The notes under the pieces are model-generated. The model saw nothing but the letters and a program-made list of their open reading frames with translations. It was not told where the DNA came from and searched no databases. Source: Spirochaetaceae bacterium (lineage in GTDB: Bacteria > Spirochaetota > Spirochaetia > Treponematales > Breznakiellaceae). From it: 13,809 bases of DNA. This document shows positions 7,373 to 13,163 of the stretch, piece after piece; position 1 is the stretch's first letter; every line of letters starts with the position of its first letter. Where the stretch lies: positions 1 to 13,809 of the forward strand of contig JAISDG010000218.1 of NCBI GenBank assembly GCA_031265015.1. Reading direction: 5' to 3'. Made by a program: the position numbers and the translations under genes.

Positions 7373-8881
7373 TCAGTAACTTGTACCGGGAGCGCCGCCG
7401 GAGGGAACAATAACCGGGCGGAATCCTACAAAGGGGGAAGAAGTATCCGGGGGAAGGCCGCCCCTGGTTTCTCCGCCGACCGAAGCGGGAGGATTGATCC
7501 AGGAACCGCCCTTCACGGTCCGTTCAAGTTCCGGCGCGGCTTTTTCCAGGACCACCAGGGCGGCGGCGGAAGCGGGGAAAAAGTCCAGGGGAACGTAGGT
7601 ATCGGCGCACCATTCCCAGAGAAGGCCCGAGGCCGGGAAGGAGCCTTCGGAGGCGGAGAGGTACGCGTATTCCCATTCCGCTTCCCCGGGGAGCCGCACT
7701 TCCCAGCCGGCCAGGGAAAGGGGCAGTTTGCCGCTCAGCCAGGCGCAGTAGGCCCGGGCGGCATGCCAGGAAATCCCCGGCGCCGCCGGAGCGGGATAGC
7801 CGGGATTGTCTACCGGCACGAGATAATCCGCCTGAACCAGGCCGGCGCTTATCAGGGCGTCCCTGTTGGCCGCCGCCCATTCTGGATTTTCCGCGGTAAA
7901 GGCCTCCCAGGCCTCCAGGGATACCGGCCCCCGGGCGGCCAGCATGGGAGGCATCGCTTCCCGGCGGCCGCCGCGTTCCAGAAAACCCGGAGCTACGGGC
8001 ATAAAGCTTATGCCCGGCAGGATCGGAGCGCCGGGAAGCCGGAGAGGCAGGGTGCTCAGGGAAAAGGCGGTTTCCCCCGGGGCCCGCCACTCCGATCCGG
8101 CCGCGGCGGCCCGGCTGTCCGGAAACAGTTCCGCCAGCCAGGGGGCTGCGGCGGGATTATCCCCGATATGGCCGGAAATATCCCGCAGGGACCGGAGCAG
8201 GGTCAGGGGCGAGGGGGAAAGGCCCCCGCCGTCCACCAGGAATTTTGCCCGCAGCAGATCCCGGGCCGACGCACCGGTAACGGCATACCGGAGGGATTCC
8301 TCCAGAACGGCTTCCATGGTTTCCCGGATCCCGGGATCCCCCGCCGCGGGCCCCGCCCGGTACGCCCCTTCGGAAAGAACCTGGGGTATCTGCCAGGCTT
8401 CGCCGGGTTCCCCCGTAAAGGACCAGTGGATGTATTCCGCGGCCGCTTCCGCCAAAACGGCGCCGGGATCGGGAGCAGCCAGGTTTCCCCGGAGGAAAAA
8501 ACGGCGGGGAAAAAAGGCGGAAGCGAAGATCCGCCCCTTCACATCGACATCCTGTTTGTCCGGAGTAAAGCCGGGGAGGATAAATTCGACCGTATGTTTT
8601 CCCCGGGGGATAAACAGTTCGCAGGGAGCCGTTCCCATGGTTACCCCGTCAACCCGCACCGCCGCTCCCCAGGGCTCCGAGCTGATCACCCCCAGGGAAC
8701 CGGGTTTTTTAAGACCGGGGTAGAACAAAACCAAAAACAGCGCCGCCAGGATACAGATCCCGTAGAGAAACGACAGGTAAACGCCGGGATGAATGCCCAG
8801 CACCGGCTTGAGCTTTACCTGATCTTCGCTTTGTATATCGATTTTTCTCCTGAAAAAGGCGGAAAGTATCCTGGTGAACAT
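7373..8881 (-). CDS. Membrane-anchored PEGA-domain protein with FGE/SUMF1-like C-terminal domain
   Basis: A 502-residue protein with a single membrane helix at about residues 34-54 (VYLSFLYGICILAALFLVLF), a PEGA domain at about 62-118 (GSLGVISSEPWGAAVRVDG, then GTAPCELFIPRGKHTVEF), a middle region of about 190 residues I do not recognise, and a FGE-sulfatase-type domain over the last 190 residues. Its hallmarks are ISWHAARAYCAWLSGKLPL, VRLPGEAEWEYA, LLWEWCADTY, VKGGSWINPP and the ending FVGFRPV. The copper-binding cysteines that follow GGSW in true formylglycine-generating enzymes are absent, so a binding or structural role is more likely than catalysis. The domains would lie outside the cytoplasmic membrane. 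The start is ATG 8879-8881, after a cytoplasmic basic segment. It heads an operon with smpB and is transcribed away from lep. Confidence 0.8.
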   Translation of the reverse strand: MFTRILSAFFRRKIDIQSEDQVKLKPVLGIHPGVYLSFLYGICILAALFLVLFYPGLKKPGSLGVISSEPWGAAVRVDGVTMGTAPCELFIPRGKHTVEFILPGFTPDKQDVDVKGRIFASAFFPRRFFLRGNLAAPDPGAVLAEAAAEYIHWSFTGEPGEAWQIPQVLSEGAYRAGPAAGDPGIRETMEAVLEESLRYAVTGASARDLLRAKFLVDGGGLSPSPLTLLRSLRDISGHIGDNPAAAPWLAELFPDSRAAAAGSEWRAPGETAFSLSTLPLRLPGAPILPGISFMPVAPGFLERGGRREAMPPMLAARGPVSLEAWEAFTAENPEWAAANRDALISAGLVQADYLVPVDNPGYPAPAAPGISWHAARAYCAWLSGKLPLSLAGWEVRLPGEAEWEYAYLSASEGSFPASGLLWEWCADTYVPLDFFPASAAALVVLEKAAPELERTVKGGSWINPPASVGGETRGGLPPDTSSPFVGFRPVIVPSGGAPGTSY

Positions 8882-8888
8882 ACGAATC

Positions 8889-8917
8889 AGTATAAGACAG
8901 GGGCGGGTATTGTTCAA
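8889..8917 (-). promoter_or_regulatory. Sigma-70-type promoter for the PEGA/FGE-like gene, leaderless geometry
   Basis: On the minus strand a -35 TTGAAC (8912-8917) and a -10 TATACT (8889-8894) are separated by exactly 17 bases. Only 7 bases separate the -10 from the ATG at 8881, so transcription would begin at or within a base or two of the start codon. No Shine-Dalgarno can exist in such an mRNA. Confidence 0.6.
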
Positions 8918-8946
8918 CCGGGGGCCTTCATGGTATTTTTTTCTGG

Positions 8947-9927
8947 ATGGCATTAAAAACGGCTTTTTTTGACAAAGTGCAGGCCCTCACCGAGGCCTGT
9001 TTAACCCGAAGGCGGGCAATACAGCGGATAAGGAAAGAAAAACAACGGGCCAAGAACCCTGTTCTTGACTGGGTGGAAGCCTTTATTTGGGCCGCGGGAG
9101 TGGTGCTGCTGATCAACCAGTACCTGTTCCAGGCGTATCAGATCCCCTCGGGATCGATGATCGACACCCTCTTGATTAACGACCGGATCTTCGTAAACAA
9201 GCTGGTCTACGGCCCGGAACTGCTTCCCGGGGTGGGCAAACTGCCCAGCCCCTTCAAGCCCCGGCGGGAAGACGTGATCATCTTTGAAAATCCCGAGTAT
9301 TTTTCCCGGGGCCCCCTTTTTGACATAGCCCAGCGGATCATCTATATGCTGACCCTTTCCATGGTGGACATAGACCGGTCCGAATCCGGGGAGCCCCGGG
9401 TTCATTTTTTGATCAAGCGGGCCGCCGGTACGGCGGGGGACAGGATCGAGACCCGGAAGGGAGAACTGTACTTTTGTTTTGCCGGAGAAAACCGCTGGAT
9501 AAGCGAGCGGGAATACCTGGTCCTCCGGGGATTTAACCACCGCCTTTCCAGGCTTGTGGAGGAAGCCCAATACCCCGCCCTGGAAGCGATGGGGGCCGCG
9601 GAAGGCTACATGGATCTGGGCCTTACCCCCCCCGCCGGATTGATGGAGGCCGCGGCGGCTTACGGTTCCCGGTACGGCGATTCCTTCGTTAAGGAATCGG
9701 CCAGGTTCGGCGTTATCCGGGGGGCCTACCCCCAGAACGAACGTTACCGGACGTTGGTTCTCAAACACCGGCGGTGGTATGTGCCGGAAGGACGGATCCT
9801 GCCCCTGGGGGATAACCGGGACAATTCCCACGACGGCCGTTTCTTTGGCACAGTGAGGGCTTCCAGGATTCTGGGTCAGGGGGCCTTCAAGTACTGGCCC
9901 CTGGGGCGGCTGGGAAGGATAGAGTAA
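8947..9927 (+). CDS. lepB: Signal peptidase I, catalytically complete
   Basis: A 326-residue type I signal peptidase, which cleaves N-terminal signal peptides of exported proteins on the outer face of the cytoplasmic membrane. A basic N-terminus (1-40) is followed by one membrane helix (about 43-60), then the nucleophile motif YQIPSGSMIDTLL with Ser70. The general base is Lys157 in FLIKRAAGTAGDRIE, and the last conserved box is LGDNRDNSHDGRFFG (287-301). About 125 residues lie between the lysine box and that last box, longer than in the minimal Gram-positive enzymes. ATG 8947 is the first start giving this N-terminus; only a weak ribosome site precedes it. The 65-base gap to the divergent PEGA/FGE-like gene must hold both promoters. 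The stop is fused with the next start as TAATG. GGGAAGGA (9912-9919) within its end serves the next gene. Confidence 0.95.
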   Translation: MALKTAFFDKVQALTEACLTRRRAIQRIRKEKQRAKNPVLDWVEAFIWAAGVVLLINQYLFQAYQIPSGSMIDTLLINDRIFVNKLVYGPELLPGVGKLPSPFKPRREDVIIFENPEYFSRGPLFDIAQRIIYMLTLSMVDIDRSESGEPRVHFLIKRAAGTAGDRIETRKGELYFCFAGENRWISEREYLVLRGFNHRLSRLVEEAQYPALEAMGAAEGYMDLGLTPPAGLMEAAAAYGSRYGDSFVKESARFGVIRGAYPQNERYRTLVLKHRRWYVPEGRILPLGDNRDNSHDGRFFGTVRASRILGQGAFKYWPLGRLGRIE

Positions 9928-10649
9928 TGGCTAACCGGTGGAGGCAGTATTCCTACCAGGCCCAGAAAAGCCACCTGCGGCGGATGCGGATCATCCTGGC
10001 CTGGGTATTCGGTTTTTTTGTCGTGCATACCGTCATTTCGGGGCTGTTTATTTCCAACCGGGTAGTGGAAAACAATACTATGAATCCGGGGATCCTGGAG
10101 GGGGATCGCTTTATCTGTACATCCTTTACCCTGCAGCATATGTTCCGCGACAGGAATGAGGGGCATCTGCCCTTCCGCCGGGGACAGGTGGTTCTGGTTA
10201 ACCGGGCCGCGGGTTCCGGCCGGCCCCTTACAAAAACGGTGTTTGACTGGCTGGTCCGGTTTTTTACCCTCCAGCGGATAAGCCTTTTTCCGGTGGAGGA
10301 TACGATTTTTGTCAAAAGGATTATCGGTCTTCCCGGGGATACCGTTACGGTAACCAACTTCGTGGTCAAGGTAAAACCGGCGGGCGAAAATTACGATATG
10401 ACCGAATTTGAACTGTCCGAAGGGGATTATGTCCCCGAACTGCCCCAGGTTTCCCTGCAATGGGACGAATCCATTCCCTTTTCCGGTTCCATGGACAGCA
10501 TGGTCCTCAAGGCCGAAGAATGTTTTGTCCTGTCCGATGACCGGAGTATCAGCAATGATTCCCGGACCTGGGGGGCCGTTGCCGCAGATTCCATTACCGG
10601 CCGGGTATGGTTCCGTTACTGGCCGTTCACCAGGCTGGGCCAGCCTTAA
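9927..10649 (+). CDS. Signal peptidase I paralogue with Ser-to-Thr change at the nucleophile
   Basis: A 240-residue second signal peptidase I-like protein immediately after the first. It has a basic N-terminus, one membrane helix (about 21-42), then NRVVENNTMNPGILEGDRF, which aligns with the serine box of its neighbour but has Thr51 where the catalytic serine should be. The lysine box is kept (Lys130 in FVKRIIGLPGD), and the last box is changed from GDNRDNS to SDDRSISNDSRTWG (203-216). The fold is therefore kept while the active site is altered; it may be inactive, use threonine, or have a regulatory or narrow-substrate role. GGGAAGGA seven bases before the ATG is a strong ribosome site and the TAATG overlap indicates one operon with the first gene. 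Tandem lep genes near smpB are also something I recall from Borrelia. Confidence 0.88.
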   Translation: MANRWRQYSYQAQKSHLRRMRIILAWVFGFFVVHTVISGLFISNRVVENNTMNPGILEGDRFICTSFTLQHMFRDRNEGHLPFRRGQVVLVNRAAGSGRPLTKTVFDWLVRFFTLQRISLFPVEDTIFVKRIIGLPGDTVTVTNFVVKVKPAGENYDMTEFELSEGDYVPELPQVSLQWDESIPFSGSMDSMVLKAEECFVLSDDRSISNDSRTWGAVAADSITGRVWFRYWPFTRLGQP

Positions 10650-10731
10650 CGGATACGGCCCTTCGGGCCGGAGCGTGCGGGAAAGCCGGTTGTACGCCGG
10701 CATCGCCGCGCCGCCGGGAGGCGGTTTGGAC
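10650..10731 (+). other. Short intergenic stretch between lep paralogue and hemW with small hairpin
   Basis: The 82 bases hold a 6-base perfect stem CGGCCC / GGGCCG (10656-10661 and 10665-10670) with a 3-base loop, directly after the lep paralogue stop, and GGGAGG (10716-10721) ten bases before the hemW ATG. There is no T run after the hairpin, so a full terminator is not supported; hemW may still read through from the lep genes. Confidence 0.4.
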
Positions 10732-12216
10732 ATGACTTGTTCCCTCTACCTGCATATTCCTTTTTGTTCAGCCAAATGTGATTACTGTGATTTTTATTCC
10801 GTTCCCCTGGGTCCGTTTACCCCGAAAGAACGGGAAAGGATAATTTTTCGCTATATTGACGCGCTTCTGGCGGAAACAGAAAGGCGCTGTGCGGAGATTG
10901 CCGGCGGCGATGGGGGCGGCGGCGGATTTAAAGCGAATACGGATTATTGCCGGCCTGCCGGATTTAAAGCGAATGCGGATTATCACCGGCCTGCCGGATT
11001 TAAAGCGAATACGGGTTATTGCGCACAGCCGCCGTTACGGGCGGCGGATGGATTTAAGACGAATGCGGATTATCGCCCCCCGGCTGGATTTAAAGCGAAT
11101 GCGGATTATTGCCCGGCTGTCGTGCCTACAGTGTATATCGGCGGCGGCACTCCGTCGTTATTGGGGGCGGCGGGCATTACCGCGCTGATGCGGGGTCTTG
11201 GACCTTTAATCACGGCGGGGGGCAAATATAGTACGAATACAGATTATCGCCCCCCGGCCGGATTTAAAGCGAATGCGGGTTATGGCCCGCCCCCCGACGG
11301 ATTTAACGCGAATGTGGATTATCCCGCGGAAATCACCGTCGAGGCCAACCCCGAATCGGCGGACAACGCCTTTCTGGAAGCCTGCGCCGTAAACGGAATC
11401 AACCGCCTCTCCCTGGGAATACAGAGTTTTGACGCGGCGGCCCGGAGGGCCGCGGGCCGCCGGGGCGGTACGGCGCTGCTGCCGGAACGGCTTGCCGCGG
11501 CGGCGGAAATTTTCGGTCCCGGCCTGTCGCTTGACATGATGAGCGGCCTTCCGGAGCAGGACAGGGATGTCCTGCTCCGGGATATTGACCGGGCCCTGTC
11601 CTTCAATCCGGGCCACGTTTCACTCTATGCCCTGACGGCGGAGGAGGGAACGCCCCTGGCGGCGACGCTTTCTTCGCCGGGTGGAAGGGAAGGATTTCCC
11701 CGGGGGGATGAAGCGGACGAACTCTGGCTGGCGGGCCGGGACGCTTTGGTAAGAGCGGGGTTTGAACAGTACGAGGTCTCCAATTTTGCCCGCCGGGTTT
11801 TGCCCGGTCAAAAAAGCCCGCGCTGTGCCCACAATATACGGTACTGGCGCATGGAAAACTGGATCGGCGTAGGGCCCGCGGCCTCCGGTACCATCATCGG
11901 CGACGACGGCCGGGGACGGCGCATAAGCTATGGCCCGGACGTGGACGCGTTTATCGCGGGAGCGGAGGGGATTATGGCTGCCGAGGAACTGGATCGGGCC
12001 GCGGTACTGCGGGAAACCTTCCTCATGGGGTTCCGTTACGACCAGGGGCCGGATCCGGCTCTGTTCCGGAAACGGTTTGGCCTTTCCGTCGAAGAGACCA
12101 TACCGGAAACCCTTAAAAAATGGCGCCGTTTTGGGGGCTGGGAAAACCGGGTTCTTTTTTTGAACGGATTTTTGCTTGACGCTTTCGCGGAATTGGATAA
12201 TAGTAGGATTACATGA
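10732..12216 (+). CDS. hemW: HemW radical SAM haem chaperone with in-frame repeat insertions
   Basis: A 494-residue HemW (often mis-named oxygen-independent coproporphyrinogen oxidase). HemW binds an Fe-S cluster and SAM and hands haem to target proteins. The cluster motif is Cys12, Cys16 and Cys19 in YLHIPFCSAKCDYCDF, lacking the extra features of true HemN. Further family blocks are VYIGGGTPSLL (134-144), EITVEANPES (200-209), GINRLSLGIQSFD, GHVSLYALTAEEGTPL, FEQYEVSNFAR, CAHNIRYWRMENWIGVGPAAS and a HemN C-terminal-like end. HemW is usually about 375-400 residues; the excess is eight GFKANADY-type repeats at residues 65-126 and 165-197, in the two loops that flank GGGTPS. All conserved blocks are intact and in frame, so the gene is probably functional. 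ATG 10732 is chosen because the cluster motif starts just behind it and GGGAGG precedes it. The stop overlaps the next start as ATGA. Confidence 0.92.
   Translation: MTCSLYLHIPFCSAKCDYCDFYSVPLGPFTPKERERIIFRYIDALLAETERRCAEIAGGDGGGGGFKANTDYCRPAGFKANADYHRPAGFKANTGYCAQPPLRAADGFKTNADYRPPAGFKANADYCPAVVPTVYIGGGTPSLLGAAGITALMRGLGPLITAGGKYSTNTDYRPPAGFKANAGYGPPPDGFNANVDYPAEITVEANPESADNAFLEACAVNGINRLSLGIQSFDAAARRAAGRRGGTALLPERLAAAAEIFGPGLSLDMMSGLPEQDRDVLLRDIDRALSFNPGHVSLYALTAEEGTPLAATLSSPGGREGFPRGDEADELWLAGRDALVRAGFEQYEVSNFARRVLPGQKSPRCAHNIRYWRMENWIGVGPAASGTIIGDDGRGRRISYGPDVDAFIAGAEGIMAAEELDRAAVLRETFLMGFRYDQGPDPALFRKRFGLSVEETIPETLKKWRRFGGWENRVLFLNGFLLDAFAELDNSRIT
10924..11109 (+). repeat. Coding repeat array A in hemW, five copies
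   Basis: Five copies of a 24-base unit beginning GGATTTAAAGCG and encoding GFKANADY or close variants start at 10924, 10960, 10996, 11050 and 11086. Copies 1-3 and copies 4-5 are spaced exactly 36 bases; a 30-base linker lies between copies 3 and 4. The 12-base linkers fall in two types, one ending CGGCCTGCC, the other CGCCCCCCGGCT. Variation is limited: Thr or Ala at position 6, Asp or Gly at 7, and AAGACG for AAAGCG in copy 4. The array sits in frame between residues 65 and 126 of HemW. Confidence 0.93.
11224..11322 (+). repeat. Coding repeat array B in hemW, three copies
   Basis: Three further copies of the same 24-base unit start at 11224 (diverged, KYSTNTDY), 11260 (GFKANAGY) and 11299 (GFNANVDY). 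The linker after the first copy is CGCCCCCCGGCC, nearly identical to the linker after copy 4 of array A, giving a 36-base spacing; the next spacing is 39 bases. All are in the hemW frame, residues 165-197. The greater divergence of the outer copies suggests array B is older than array A. Confidence 0.85.
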
Positions 12217-13139
12217 AACCGGCGGTACTTTTTATGGCAGTGCTTCTTCCCGCCCTTGCTTCCTGCGCAAAGCCGGAACTCAGGGTTTGGTCGGAGCTCT
12301 GGCCGGACTACCCGGAACTGTCCGGTCTTTTTACGGAAGCGGCGGAGACGTATAAGAAACTTTCGGTCCGCTGCTTTGACCTGCCCCGGAACAAAGAATA
12401 TGCCGAAGCCGGAAACGGGATATTTATCCTTGACGGAAACAGCCTGCCCGCTTTTCTGGAAGCGGGGCTGGCTTTGGATACGGCGGCCCACGGCGGGATC
12501 CATGCCCACGCCCAAATCCGGCCGGCGTACGGGCCCGGCGGACAACGGGCGTTTTTTTTATATTCCGGAAACGGCGTCCTCTGTTATGATCCGGAGCTGA
12601 CGCGGCGCTACCTGGAAATTGCCGATCCCCTGCCGGTTCAGGAACAGCTGGGGGATTTGAATTCATTTATCGTGTCGGCCTTTCTGATTTCGGAACGCTC
12701 CCGGGGGGCCGTAGCGGCGCTTCCCGAAGCGGACCAGCTGCTGCCCTCTTTCCGGCATACCAAAGCCTCTTCCCTGCAAAAAGCGGGACTAAGTCCGGAA
12801 GAAACGGAAAAGTGGTTTGCCGATATTGCCGAAATCTTCCGGGACCGCCGGTGGGAAGGAACAAGTTTTGAAGACGGCCGCCCGCGGCCCGCGGCGATGT
12901 TTTTTCTTCCCCCCGGATCTTTTTTCCGGGAACCCGGCAAACCGGCCGGAAACTGGCGGGCAATCAGGGGGCCGGACCCGGAAAGCTCGGGCGGCATCTG
13001 GCTGGTTCTGCACCGGGATCTTTTCGGCGGCAAAAAACGGGCTGTTCAAAAATACCGGGAGTATCTGGACATTTTCGTACAGGTTCTGGAAGCGCGGGAG
13101 GCGCTTCCGGAACCCGGCGGAAGTACCGCCGGGGATTAA
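12213..13139 (+). CDS. Hypothetical lipoprotein, possibly solute-binding-like
   Basis: A 308-residue predicted lipoprotein. The N-terminus MKPAVLFMAVLLPALASC is a classic short signal with lipobox Leu15-Ala16-Ser17-Cys18; the less strict lipobox fits spirochaetes. The mature protein begins AKPELRVWSELWPDYPEL, which resembles the first strand and following loop of family-1 extracellular binding proteins, and later GNGIFILDGNSLPAFLEAG and NGVLCYDPEL are compatible with such a fold; this is a weak resemblance. There is no transporter permease next to it. The start overlaps the hemW stop as ATGA and has AGGA four bases upstream, so it is in the hemW operon. The 3' end of the gene contains two strong hairpins. 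It converges on the zinc-ribbon gene with 24 bases between stops. Function unknown. Confidence 0.75.
   Translation: MKPAVLFMAVLLPALASCAKPELRVWSELWPDYPELSGLFTEAAETYKKLSVRCFDLPRNKEYAEAGNGIFILDGNSLPAFLEAGLALDTAAHGGIHAHAQIRPAYGPGGQRAFFLYSGNGVLCYDPELTRRYLEIADPLPVQEQLGDLNSFIVSAFLISERSRGAVAALPEADQLLPSFRHTKASSLQKAGLSPEETEKWFADIAEIFRDRRWEGTSFEDGRPRPAAMFFLPPGSFFREPGKPAGNWRAIRGPDPESSGGIWLVLHRDLFGGKKRAVQKYREYLDIFVQVLEAREALPEPGGSTAGD
13086..13133. terminator. Two back-to-back perfect hairpins at the end of the lipoprotein gene
   Basis: Hairpin 1 has arms GGAAGCGC (13088-13095) and GCGCTTCC (13101-13108) with loop GGGAG. Hairpin 2 has arms CCCGGCGG (13113-13120) and CCGCCGGG (13126-13133) with loop AAGTA. 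Both stems are 8 bases and perfect, and the stop codon follows at 13137. No T run follows on either strand, so this is at best a non-canonical, possibly two-way, termination or RNA-stabilising site between convergent genes. Confidence 0.45.
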
Positions 13140-13163
13140 CGCTTCCGGGGAAAGTCCGGGTTG

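Noticed and set aside
7349..8956. Plus-strand open frame of 535 codons over the PEGA/FGE-like gene
   Set aside because: Rich in Gly, Pro and Arg with no recognisable domain; the minus-strand frame has a membrane helix, PEGA and FGE-like motifs, so the plus frame is a GC-rich shadow.
10484..10506. SGSMDS at residues 186-191 of the second signal peptidase as an alternative nucleophile motif
   Set aside because: It resembles the serine box but lies after the lysine box and far from the membrane helix, the wrong order for signal peptidase I.
10656..10670. Hairpin after the lep paralogue as a terminator
   Set aside because: The stem is only 6 bases with a 3-base loop and has no T run, so termination is not supported.
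10408..10731. Longer N-terminus for HemW starting inside the lep paralogue
   Set aside because: The Fe-S motif must lie near the N-terminus in HemW, and ATG 10732 has its own GGGAGG; the extra part overlaps a real gene.
10768..10986. Minus-strand small open frame encoding IIRIRFKS repeats
   Set aside because: It is the reverse reading of the hemW repeats; no ribosome site or known family. Kept only as evidence that the repeat is open in several frames.
10924..11322. CRISPR-like array, because of 24-base repeats with short spacers
   Set aside because: Spacers are only 12 bases and mostly similar to one another, and the units are in frame within a conserved enzyme gene; no cas genes are nearby.
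10732..12216. HemN (coproporphyrinogen III dehydrogenase)
   Set aside because: The YLHIPFC start, the CSAKCDYC cluster motif and the HNIRYWR block fit HemW; no other haem-synthesis gene is nearby.
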